Source: Cudoniella acicularis
Lineage: Eukaryota; Ascomycota; Leotiomycetes; Helotiales; Helotiaceae
DNA length: 64,000 nucleotides
Direction of reading: 5' to 3'
Assembly (NCBI GenBank): GCA_013054445.1
Contig: JAAMPI010000035.1
Coordinates: forward strand, 1-64,000
The translations under genes were made by a program, and so were the position numbers. The notes beneath the pieces were generated by a model. That model was not told where the DNA came from. It searched no databases and saw only the letters and a list, made by a program, of their open reading frames with translations. This document shows positions 38,601 to 48,886 of the stretch, in pieces (the stretch's first letter is position 1; every line of letters begins with the position of its first letter).

Positions 38601-40331
38601 CCGCAAGTTTGTGTTGGGTTATGTCAAGACTCACCATTTGCCGCTGTACACGACGGGTAATTTACATATCTCTGTCTTAATTTTCATCCAAAACTAACTC
38701 GCTGCAGTTATTGTTACTGCGGTAGTTCTCTACCTAACACAAGTTCGCCAACAAGTGACGATTCCTGCACAATTGCTTGCCCTGGTGACAAGAATCAAAT
38801 TTGCGGCGGCAACTACGTTGTTCCCAGACGCTCTCTTAATAAACGCCAGGGACTGGGTGCTCCTCCTGCTACCTTCCTCCTGACTGTCTATGCCAATTCT
38901 CATGTTCAGCAAATTATCTCGTCGTCCAGTTCTACAGTAGTGTATTCAACCTCGAGCTCTACTGTCGCTCAATCGCCATCAGGAACATTGAGCTCAAGTA
39001 TTGTAGCTCCATCCTCGGTCACATCTAAGGATCCTTCATCCCCTGGCTCGGTCCAAGTTTCCTCATCTGCTGGATCCACGACAATATCTTCAAAATTCGG
39101 TTCCGCTTCAAGCATCTCTTCAACGTCTACTTATGTGCTAAGTTCTCCAAACCTTCCGCAAGGCAGTTCATCAAGCATGGTAGGCATATCAACCTACAGC
39201 TCTTCGATTGCTACTCAAACATCGTCCAAATCAGTTGCTCAGAGCCAATCTAGCGGCGTTATTAGAACTCAATCAGTTATGGGACCATCGACAGCAGTTT
39301 CCTACTCGAGGTCTACAGTATACCAAACAACCATCTACACCATTACTAGCTGCGCCCCCACGGTCACAAACTGCCCTGCTCTTATTGGAAAATTGACAAC
39401 AGTGACTATCCCAGCTTACACCACCATCTGCCCTGTGTCACCAGCTCCTACTCAACCATCAGTCTCAACAGGTATCCCAACAAAGACATCGTCGGTGACA
39501 ATTTCCACAGTGTACGCAACTTCCGTATACACCGTCACAAGCTGTGCTCCAACTGTCACAAACTGCCCTGCACTTATTGGAAAATTGACCACAGTAACCG
39601 TCCCACTCTACACCACCATCTGCCCATTGGCCACTGGTTCATCTTCGGCGTCTGTCACGCCTGTCACTTTCTATCCCAACAACCCAACTACACGCGCACC
39701 GCTCAAATCGGTCACTCCAGCAAACCCCAGCTTCAAGGGCGTTCCTCACAACCCCGTTCCTCCCCCGCAGATTACCTACACCACGGTTGTCATCACTTCG
39801 TACGTGGATATCTGCCCAGCTGGCTTCACGATAGTGACAACAAGTCAAACACAAACAAAGACGCTCCGCCTTACTTCGCTGAGCAGTATTACCACACCTT
39901 CCGCATCCATCCCCATGGTCACCAAAACCATCACCGCAACAATCCGCGGCTCTGTGACTACAGCTACTTTGACAGTGCCTTACGTGCCTAAGACCGTTGC
40001 ACCCGGAGTCCCTGTAGGCAACGTCGCACCATTCTCCACAACGAAGCCTCTCACTCCTGGAAACGCATCAGGCAACGGACCAAAACAAACCCAGATCTCT
40101 TATGTCATTTCCACCAAGATCGTAACTATTCTTCCGGTGCAGAGCATGCCTGCTTACCCATTGGGTAACACTACATTGCCCAAGGGCACTGCAAGTGCTG
40201 TTTCACTTACAAGCTCAGGTGTGGCGAAGCCAACGTATAGTGCTATGCAGGGTGGATCGAACGGAGGCGTTGAGAGGGTTTGGTGGAGCATGGTTGGTGC
40301 TGCTGGATTGGCTGGCGTGGCTCTGTTGTAA
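35621..40331 (+). CDS. GPI-anchored GH16-like protein with three WSC domains
   Basis: Ten exons (35621-35746, 35801-35829, 35883-36091, 36144-36176, 36225-36285, 36334-36810, 36903-37264, 37375-37842, 38122-38656, 38708-40331) give 1307 residues. Parts in order: a signal peptide (MAKFAVLSLFTACSLATTA), a fungal GH16 glucanase-like domain (about 25-330, ending TCEDWVAQNPANFTQAYWAINSIKVYQ), WSC domains at about 384-474, 539-629 and 720-805, a Ser/Thr-rich stalk, two copies of a TxTSCAPTVTNCP module, and a hydrophobic GPI-type tail. GH16 enzymes cut or transfer beta-glucan and WSC domains bind wall glycans. Here the motif reads EIDIVA (E134, D136, A139), lacking the acid/base Glu, so activity is doubtful. 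An ATG at 35588 would add 11 residues. The donor at 36092 (gtcgtc) is weak. Confidence 0.82.
38298..38477 (+). repeat. Three tandem 60-bp units (20-residue repeats)
   Basis: Copies start at 38298, 38358 and 38418, each beginning ctaccaa and encoding LPTPATTIILDPESIS-like text. The first is the most diverged and the second and third are nearly identical. They form the linker between WSC domains 2 and 3. In-frame expansion or contraction would change linker length. Confidence 0.9.
39312..39630 (+). repeat. Duplicated cysteine module in the stalk
   Basis: Two copies, about 39312-39436 and 39504-39630, encode STVY...SCAPTVTNCPALIGKL followed by TTICP. Each has three cysteines. Near-identity at DNA level points to a recent internal duplication. 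This module recurs in the stalks of fungal GPI-anchored proteins. Its role is unknown. Confidence 0.8.
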
Positions 40332-40860
40332 TGATGTTTTTGACGAGAATTTTTAAATTGGAAATTATGGGGAGAATATGGGGTGGATATAAATGTTTTT
40401 CTTTGCTGTCTGTCTTTTAGAACTATATCTATATTTGTGTTTATTTTCTTGTCTTCTTCGCCAGGGTTGTAGGGGTTTCGAACGGTTATAAATGATATGT
40501 GGTTGTGGGGTTTCATCTACTGCTGTTGTTCTTTATATCATGTGCCCCACATCGTATATTTTTCGGGATAATGTCAGTGCCCGATCACTGATCTTAAGTG
40601 CTTTACGATTATTCATCCCAACTTGCGTACATTCCTTTTTCTGCAATTTTTGTTTTACACATGACTAAGTTCACTTTTACACACCCCACACCTCCAATAC
40701 CTTCCTTACCCTTTAACACGAAACAGAAATCGTTTCCTCCCATATTTACCATTTCACCTCACATTTCCCATCACTTACAGCAGTCTCCCTTCGAATCCCT
40801 CCTTAACCCCTCCTTCCCCAAACGTTCCCTCAATAAAAACCTACTCAACAGAAATCAGAG
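40332..40860. other. Convergent intergenic region
   Basis: It separates the stops of the WSC protein and the lectin. It is T-rich after 40332 and CT-rich at 40670-40850, so it probably holds both polyadenylation regions. No gene. Confidence 0.55.
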
Positions 40861-41569
40861 TCACCTCTCGTTAGCAGTACCATGCTCCTCCCAAACCAAA
40901 ACCGGCGTTCCATTCGCCGCTTCCGAATTCGTGAGATCGAGGACTTTGGTCGGGTAGGCGACGTTGCCGAATATCTTTTTTGCTCTCATCGGTTTTTCTC
41001 TTGCGGCAGGTATTGGGGAAGATTTTGAAAGGGGAGTGTAAAGAAATGGGGGGTATGCATAACAGAGCCATCAGGCTGTGACTGCACGGCCCAGCGGTTT
41101 AGGCGGTCGCTTGAGGAGCCTGGACCTCCATAAACTCGAGCGTCGAGGTAGGAGCTTGGATTGGAGCCTTGTGTGGGATCTGGTTTCAATGGGGTTTTTT
41201 GTTAGTGTTTTTTATATTCGGAAAAAAATTGAGGTGGGTAGAAATAGGAGGATGATATACTGGCAGGAGCAGAGATATAACTCCCGGTCGAGTTATTGAG
41301 AATGACGACGTTTCCTTTTCCCACATCTGCGATGAGCCGGACTTGGTGGGCGTTGCTATTACTGAGGTTGTGGCGTAGCTGGATGCCCTGTTTGAAATTC
41401 GTTTAGCTTTCTTGGACTGCTCAATTTGGGACATGAATCAGTGGACATGGAGCAGTTACCATCCGTTCACCTCGGTGCCTGCTGCGCTGCTGCCGTTGTA
41501 GAGATCTGCGGCGGTTTGTGTCGCAACATTGGAGATATAGTATGTTCCCGGGCCTTTGTAGGTTGACAT
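40861..41569 (-). CDS. Small beta-trefoil (R-type) lectin-like protein
   Basis: Four exons on the minus strand (41569-41471, 41387-41261, 41179-41064, 40974-40861) give 151 residues without a signal peptide. The N-terminal GPGTYYISNVAT, the middle LNRWAV (a Q-x-W-type motif at the end of a trefoil repeat) and the C-terminal NVAYPTKVLDLTNSEAANGTPVLVWEEHG match carbohydrate-binding beta-trefoil repeats, so sugar binding in the cytosol or after unconventional export is inferred. No catalytic or toxin domain is present. The last repeat stops at ANER, just where a Trp is expected, so the protein is short or a further exon is missed. Donors at 41470 (gtgaac) and 41063 (gttatg) are suboptimal but are the ones that keep phase. 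Confidence 0.6.
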
Positions 41570-43398
41570 TTTGCTGGCTTGTTGGGACGCTGGATTGGGA
41601 GTTTAGGAGTTTGTGTTTCGTGATTTGGGTTTACCTTTTCCTTGCCACGAAAGGTAGGCTCGAGGGTTTATATGCTTGACGAGAGAGAATCACGGCTGGC
41701 GTGATTGAAATGAAGAGACGAACAGCTTCTTAGCTACTCTCCAAATATTGTGCAACTTGTACATAATTGAATGATGTCCAGCATGATGAGGAGAAATACA
41801 CAAGTAGTGTAACATTCGGAAGGAGTCTTGAAAATCGGGCAGCGAATAAAGAGGAGGTTGTTAAGCTGCCACAGTTCTTTTCGAAGTTGGTTGCATGATC
41901 ATCATAACACAACAAGAGAAATTCTACACGATTTGACGCTTATGGTTTCGATGCTTCATGTCACCTTGTGAATACTTACACCAATTGGAATTATATTTCG
42001 CGATTTTCCAAGTGTATCATGTCTGTTGCTTCCGTAGATATCAGTGAAAGTTTGACTTGCCAAGAGTTTTCTGTGTGGTTGTTGTTGGAGTAGATCGAGG
42101 ATATATAACGTGATGTCCAGCTGAGACGCGCTTCTGTCTGCCATTCGGAATCGTCTCGCCTACAATGCAGATCCTACACGTCCATAAAATCATATGACTG
42201 ATACATGTAGGATATAAGCTTAAACTTTGACTTGCAGCATCATTTCATCCGATGTCAGTAGAATAGATAGACAGTGTTCGTGTTTCATTCAAGACTGCAA
42301 ATTGAGAGAACTTCAGAACGCAGAAATTACTCGGGAGAATTATCAATGGCACACCCAGCATTGGCGGAGCCTCGAAGGGAGTGAGTACTACTGCATAAAA
42401 CTCTATGACACCGTCGCACTGTGAGGTGGGGTTTTCCCGGTGTGGATTATCAACGGCCGCCAAGAGAGGCGTAGGCAATGAAAATGCAAGCATATGTATG
42501 AGCTAATCTTCGTGTATGCAAACCCATGCAGTATGTCGATATATCCTGCACGTGCACGTGCATGTGCCAAATGTTAGGTTACACAACAGCTCCCTCGAGT
42601 TGTGCAATCGTTCGTACGTACGGGAAGTTAAAGTCGAGAGGCGGTCTGAGATGACGAGATACGGAACGGAACGAAAGTGGGGGGTGCGAGCCTCTTAAAC
42701 CACTTCAAAGATTCAAAATATCGGGATATTATTCATCTGTGTGTGTTAGTTGAGACGCACTTCGTAGGTCGAAAATTTATGACATGGAAATGAGAAGTTG
42801 TTGAGAGGCTGAGAAGGTATTGAAGTGAAGTCTAATCCTATGGGATTTGAGTAGGCCGCGTGTTAGCAGGGTAGGAATAGCCTATCTTAGCGATCTGGAT
42901 CCAGCATACTTGTCGGTAAGTTTCAGTGAATTATAGCACACCCTGCTTAATATTTGGCGCATGCCGCTGAACGGTACTCTTATTTGTGGAGTACAAAATC
43001 CTTCAGGATTTCGCCAACTCAACTTTCTGTGAAATTCTTGAAAGTTTGCTCGCGTGAAGTTAACTGACTGGATGCATGTTAGCATTTCGAAGAGGTAGTC
43101 CTAAATAGGAAAGTCGTTGCGAAATTTTGAAGTGACGAGGCAGGGAGAGAGGTCCAAGCAGAATAGTTGCTGGAACAGCGGTCGCCTACATGACCAATGA
43201 GAACAAGAAATCCCGAACTAATGCACCGGATAAATTACTTGCAGAGGTTCGAATTTTCTCTCTTTTTGGCTTCGTAGATTATCTGGGTGAGATTTAAGAT
43301 ACATGAAGAGAGCGCGAGATTAAGCACCAAACAGAAGCCCTTGTCATCTACCGGAGTGCGCAGGCCGAGCACGTCGTACAAGTGCAGCTAGCTGTCTC
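41570..43398. other. Mostly gene-free; one possible small hypothetical exon
   Basis: A minus-strand ATG at 42144 opens about 55 residues (MADRSASQLDITLYILDLL...) up to a perfect gtaagt donor at about 41972. A downstream acceptor could add about 20 residues, but no family is recognised. The rest holds the lectin promoter (ttatatg near 41660) and AT-rich sequence with a cacgtgcacgtgcatgtg alternating tract near 42550. Confidence 0.3.
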
Positions 43399-43853
43399 TC
43401 AATCAAGAACCAGCTCTTTGATCCAACTTCGTCGTCGATATTGTCGAATGGCAAGGAACAACCGGATGATAAGCAAGGCGAGGATGGTCAAAAACGTGCC
43501 CATGATGATTCCTCCGATAATCTTCAATTGAGTGTCTGACTGCGAGGAAAAAATTGTTAGCTTTCTGTCATCGAGGTCAAGTTGAGTGGAAAATGTTTCA
43601 GGATGGGATTTATTTACCAGTTGGGTGCCATTTGCGATCTCCGTGCTCCGGGATGTAAGTTGGATGACCTTTGTGTCGGGAGAGAGGTGCCAGTTCCCGG
43701 GGAATGCGTTTTCCAATGCGTTGGTAGCGGGTTTCTCGGCTTCATTGCCTTTTTCAAGTAGTTCCAGGTCGAGTGAACTTGCTTCCCTACTGCCACAAGA
43801 GCCTCTCTAGTAGGTTTTGCAAGAGGCTTCAAGAACGAAATTTTTGAGCCCAT
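43399..43853 (-). pseudogene. Possible small membrane-protein gene with interrupted frame
   Basis: An ATG at 43853 starts MGSKISFLKPLAKPTREALVAV, an N-myristoylation-like start. Good protein-like text continues only in another frame (LDLELLEKGNEAEKPATNALENAFPGNWHLSPDTKV...), reaching one strong membrane segment (IIGGIIMGTFLTILALLIIRLFLAI) and a basic QYRRRSW tail before the stop at 43399. Only a 30-nt intron would link the frames, which is too short, so the locus is either frame-broken or has a different first exon. No family is recognised. Confidence 0.25.
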
Positions 43854-44572
43854 GATTTCGTTTTGGTGTGAATATCGTTGCGAGTAATTGGATTTGATAG
43901 TGACACAGGTGAGAGAATTTCGTTTTGGCTGTCTTCAAAATCGAAAGAGCACGGTATTCCTACATGGTTTTTTGAAAATATCTTAGAACCGTCTTTTAAT
44001 TTGAGCGTATGGTGTTAAAGGGTTAACAAAAAATGAACACAAGAGGATTTGGATTCCTCATTCCACTAAATAATCAAGGTACAGGAGGTTATTTACATTT
44101 GAAAGTAATGGAAGACAAGAGCACACCGATAAGTTTCAGGAATTCTGTGGATTGACACCATATTGTATTGATGATTCTAAGTAACTTGTACATGTGTCTA
44201 ATTGTTGACCTGTAGATTCCCACCCAAATGAACTGGATATTAAAACATCAAAATCTAATTCCGTGACTCCACATCTTGACCTGCCGTGACTCGACTTCGG
44301 TCGAATAGAGCTGGCCAACTGGCCCAACCCTGTAAAACGTGAGCATCAAGAGGATTTCCCAGTATCTCTTGTGATTCAATAGAAAACAGGCCAGAAGTAT
44401 CCCCGGAATGGCAGTGTTTCGTTCGCGTTTTGCTGTCCTTTTTACCTCTCCAACGCTTTTGTCTACTTCTATACATGGGTGGAAATCCCTGCAACAGCCG
44501 AGAAAATCCTCGAATTCCTGATCGAGTTCAATTTCGACCCAAACATAATCCCATCCACTTTTCAACATCCTT
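43854..44572. other. Intergenic, no gene recognised
   Basis: AT-rich upstream region of the interrupted membrane-protein frame and 3' flank of the AflR-type gene. A 123-codon minus-strand frame overlaps the end of the AflR-type gene and looks like a shadow. Confidence 0.5.
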
Positions 44573-46000
44573 TCAAGCACCGCTCCATTCTTTTCGCATC
44601 TCAGCAACTCGTTCAGCAAGCAGCAAAAAAATCTTTTCTGTCACAACAGCTTGAGCGTCCATCTGATACGGGTGCTTTTGTGCGAATCGGGCCACAATGT
44701 CCTTCGAGCAAACAATCAACAACTCTGCCTTTTTGATCTGCAAGCCCAGCATATCCTGCTTCAGCCTCCTCTCGTCCTCCTTGGCGATTTTATACATGCC
44801 GAGCGCGAATTGGGGCGAGTTGCCAAGGTCGTTCTCCTTGCTAAAAGCAATAGCCTCCTCTTCTTGTTCCTCTTTCGCTTTCCGACAGAGCTGCTCCAAG
44901 ACTGATACGATACGAGCAGCGAGAAGACTCATCGACAAGCCGACAGCATAATCTTTTCCAGAGCATGCACAGTTAAGGACTTCCGACCCCAGCTTGAGCG
45001 CCTCTTGGATTTGTGCAAGGTCCATTTCATACGAGCGGTGATGAGTCGGCTCTTCTGGCATATAGGATATGTGCGAAATGATGTTCGCATTGCATGTGCA
45101 GCCTGCAGAAGAAGGCTTTGCTTTCGGCCCATTGGAGCTGCAAGTCGAGCATGGGCTGGATTTTCGCTCATTGACAGGCTTCACAGGTTGCTGATCGAAA
45201 TAGCTATCCGACTCAATCGAGGTCATGGGCGCATCCGAAAACTCTCCTCCTTCGAACTCGGAGAATCCTGATTCCGGTGTTGGACTGCTGGAATAAACTG
45301 AGTTTTGCTTGAAACGTTGCGGAGATTTGAAAACTTGCTCTGACATTGAGAACTCATATTGCGGCTGGAAATTGGACAATTGCACCTCCTTGCTATCGAA
45401 AATGGACGGGGAGAATGCAGTATCCGGTGATAGCATAGGCGTCGAAAAATCCGGCATGGGCATGCTGTCAAAGGCCCAATCTCTAAATTGCTGTGACATA
45501 AAATCCGGGAGCTCAGGAATACCGGCTGGGGATTCTGGGTACTCTCCGAAGCCTGTCGAGTTCGTCACACCAGGCGAGTTTGGAGAAGTAGGTGAGCTCA
45601 AAAAGTCGAGATTGTTTGTCGCAGGTGGCGCCGGAGGTCCGGAGGGGTTCATCTGGATAGGCGAATTCAAAATATCCACATCGAGGGTTGAGTTTGCTGT
45701 GCATTGTTGTTCAGATGTCTTCGAAATCGGGTTCTCATGGAAGTTCATGTCCGTCGAAGAAGTATCTGACCCTGAGTCGAGTGCCACATTCTTCCTCATG
45801 GCTTCATAGCTATCCGCGCTTCGTTTCCCTGACCTTCGAGATATCCCATAAACACACTCCACACCATGTTTTGCACACCTAGTACAGGAAGGTTTCGTTT
45901 GTGTGCAACGCACTTTCGCTGTGCTGCATGCGTCACAAGAAGCCCTCAGCTTGGGAGCCTTCCGTGCCATTGTGCGACTTCGATATGCTGAGTCCGACAT
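44573..46000 (-). CDS. Zn2Cys6 transcription factor, AflR family
   Basis: Intronless, 475 residues, starting MSDSAYRSRTMARKAP. The binuclear zinc cluster is complete: C22, C25, C32, C39, C42, C49 with 2-6-6-2-6 spacing, so nuclear DNA binding is well supported. The middle is Ser/Pro-rich and acidic, like an activation region. The C-terminal part (CACSGKDYAVGLSMSLLAARIVSVLEQL and a long helical tail) matches the AflR regulatory domain found in polyketide-cluster activators such as those for aflatoxin-type pathways. No polyketide synthase or other cluster enzyme lies beside it in this window, so its targets are unknown. Upstream in-frame sequence lacks an ATG. Confidence 0.85.
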   Translation of the reverse strand: MSDSAYRSRTMARKAPKLRASCDACSTAKVRCTQTKPSCTRCAKHGVECVYGISRRSGKRSADSYEAMRKNVALDSGSDTSSTDMNFHENPISKTSEQQCTANSTLDVDILNSPIQMNPSGPPAPPATNNLDFLSSPTSPNSPGVTNSTGFGEYPESPAGIPELPDFMSQQFRDWAFDSMPMPDFSTPMLSPDTAFSPSIFDSKEVQLSNFQPQYEFSMSEQVFKSPQRFKQNSVYSSSPTPESGFSEFEGGEFSDAPMTSIESDSYFDQQPVKPVNERKSSPCSTCSSNGPKAKPSSAGCTCNANIISHISYMPEEPTHHRSYEMDLAQIQEALKLGSEVLNCACSGKDYAVGLSMSLLAARIVSVLEQLCRKAKEEQEEEAIAFSKENDLGNSPQFALGMYKIAKEDERRLKQDMLGLQIKKAELLIVCSKDIVARFAQKHPYQMDAQAVVTEKIFLLLAERVAEMRKEWSGA

Positions 46001-48009
46001 TGTAAAAGAGTTCAGGCTGCGGTTGCGTCGTCGAGGTAGTTCCAATTGATGATCATGTCCTTTGAACTAAGTATAAATTTCTCTTAACATTCAGACTTGG
46101 GAGATGCAGCTGCTCAAGTATATACTTTATTAGTTCCAGCGTACATCCATGTCTCAGCTCCTTCACCCATACACAATCACATCTGTAAGCTCCTTGGGGA
46201 GCACACATAACGTGGTACCCTTGCAGAACAACGCGTCCGCGCAACAACGGCATTTTCCCCTCGTGGGTAGGTTTTGTCGATGTCACTAAAAACAACCGCT
46301 TTGGCGCAGAGTTTGGAGGGGAACGCTATAAGCAGGGTAAGCTGCTTATCTTGCATGTAAGCTGAGCAAGAATTGCGCCTTATAGATTGCGCCCCTGCCC
46401 TGCATACTTTCGTACGCCTCAAGGCAGCCAGGCGGCTCGGGGCTTTTTGACAGTGAAGGTGGCTGCAGGATCTGCCGTTCTATAGTCGATCTTGCTGACA
46501 TAGAAGCTTCAGTATCTATATAAACTAGTTCCGGACAATTCGTCCCGCAATTAGTGGAATTCAAGAACGACGATCTTCTTCAAACTAAATTAGCATGCTT
46601 TCTTAACAAAAGTCTACAATCTTTCCAAGACAACGGAACCTTATCAACCTTCCATGCTGGTGGGTAACCAAGGGTACCGGATAATACTGACATTAACCTC
46701 GCGACACACGTGGGAATCCTTCGGAACAGAGCTGAAGGATGCACCCATGAGTGCCGCTATTACCCCGCCAGACCAATCGGCTAGGGGACTGGGAAAGAAG
46801 CCAAGACTGAGATGCAAGCCATTTAGTGTCTACCATTCCTTTCGTGCACTACCACCGTAGGACGGGGGGGTACGAGCGTAAGCATTTGTACAACGTTTGT
46901 ACGGTTCTCTTACCAGCAACATCAGCCCCGACTTTGTCAGCTTAGTTTACAGCCGTCCATTGGAAGGTCGTATACGCATGCAGGATGCCGACACCATACT
47001 GCAGAATTCTGCACCTCTCCGGAATAGCGATTGGAGGATACCTTAACCTAATGATCCGCCAACTGTTCTACCGTGATAATGGATAATGGGAAACACCAAA
47101 TGGACCTGAAAAGTCAAAAATACAATTGCATGTGATGCCTGGGTAGCGGAAATAATTCATTTTGAATGAGTATTTTCGATTACAAGTTTATTGTTCTGGA
47201 ATGGAGGATGATTCATTGATGTCATTCTGACCGACACTCTTAAAGTAGTAAAACAATGTCGCTTAGCGGCCCAGCAGCGGGAGGGAAAGGGGAGAGATGC
47301 ATGCTTGCTGCAGAGCCGGGGCATTCGCAGATAGTAACCATGTAGTTCAACGTTTTGCGTGGGAATTTGGGATGGGAAGCTTATGGAAGTCCCTTGAAAG
47401 ATTCCATTTGCTGGAACAAATTCCACGTGTAATCATAGCTAAGATGGCTTGTCTGAAATCCTACAAGAGAGGGGCTAGGACCTAGGTAGCTATCAATTTT
47501 GGTTTGCTCACTTTGCTTAGAGACTTGGCGTTTTGGGCGGGCTGACTGGTAAAGATGTCTCCTGCCAAAGTAAGAATCTACACGAGTTGAGCTGGTGTTT
47601 TACGCCACTGTTACACTCTTGATTATGGGAGGTATTAAACGATTACTTGGTGGTCAGTGGCTACTTTAAGGCGCTCTCACCTCAAAAATTCTCACCGAGG
47701 TTCATGGCCAATAGTCAAGTTCCAATTGAGCTCGAGTGAGATCAACGGCTCAGACAGGGCCGAGGGTGGGTTAGACCACCTGCAAAGATGACTTAGTGTC
47801 GACGATCTGCTTGCTCACATTTGCTGAGTAGGCGAGGTCAAGAAAACTTCGGTGAAAAGCCACGCGTTGTGAAGGTATCTGTCCGAGTGCAGTAATCTAA
47901 TCATAAAGTTATGTCTGCTTTGACTAAATCAAGCGGATTTCTCTTGTGCACGTACTTCTGTGCTCTGTGAGAGGAGGAAGGCTCTGAAATCCGACCTCCC
48001 TCCTTGGGA
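46001..48009. other. 2-kb gene-poor stretch
   Basis: Upstream region of the AflR-type gene and 3' flank of the GNAT gene. Frames are short and unconserved. No repeats or RNA genes were recognised by eye. Confidence 0.5.
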
Positions 48010-48886
48010 TTATACCCCCGCACTAGTCGCCGACCTCGTTATTGACTGCCCCTCCACTCTTCCTTCCGGCCCGCCAGGTTCCCGCTTCAACCCAAATACT
48101 TGTGCCTTTCCTTTGCCGCCAAACTTATCCAAGTCGATGACCACACTTCCAAGGATTTTGAAACCTTCTTTTTGAAGCATTCCGCAAGCACCCGGCATTG
48201 CTCTCACGAAAGTGGGTTGGTGTGATTTGCCTGCGACTTCATTACAGGCACGAGTAAGCCACCGACCAAGACCTTGACGCTGATACGCTGGATCTACCAT
48301 TGTTTGCATGCGGTCTGCCTTATCTATTAGTAAATCCTTTCCAATTGAGGCCCATATTTCCTGACGTGAAAAGTGGAGCTATTGTTCGAAGTTGAAAGAG
48401 ACTTACGAAAATGTTGCGTGGAATCGTAACCATGTTCTGTCGTCAAAGGAATGATGTGAAGAGGGAACACTTCTGCAGCGCGTTCATTCCAGCCCTCAAC
48501 TTTGATGAATGGATTCACGAGTTTCTCCACCGGAGTTAAAACATGAGGTATATTCAACCCCGCCCAAGCCATCATCTTTCTGTGCCATTTTAACAAGTGT
48601 CAGCTCTGCCCCTCTATCAAAAAATCTCACTCAGTGGCTTGGGGATAGGGCCGGACCGAGCTTTCGGGCAACGAACCCTGATTCGACCTCCACGACCTTA
48701 AATCCAATAAAAGTTCTGGACTAAGAAACGTGACTCATGCCAATGTTGCAGAAAGGTTATTGTGTTTTCATCAGTAGCCGTGCCGCGCCAGCAGGTGAAG
48801 AAGAGGTTGGGTTTCAGTGCATGCTCCATTATGCAAGCCATATCATAAGCGTCATCTTTTGTCAGGGGACGGAGAGATAAGGGCAT
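48010..48886 (-). pseudogene. GNAT acetyltransferase with one-base frame break
   Basis: Three exons on the minus strand (48886-48677, 48579-48407, 48314-48010) encode about 228 residues of a fungal GNAT protein: MPLSLRPLTKDDAYDMACIMEHAL at the start and the acetyl-CoA loop QRQGLGRWL in exon 3. Introns 2 and 3 phases fit only if one base is removed in exon 1. The frame reads ...QNFYWI then stops at TAA (about 48703), while the shifted frame continues KVVEVESG as expected. So either one T is extra (natural frameshift or sequencing error) or the gene is decaying. The donor at 48676 (gttcgt) is weak. Substrate unknown. An ATG at 48931 could extend the N-terminus by 15 residues. Confidence 0.55.
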
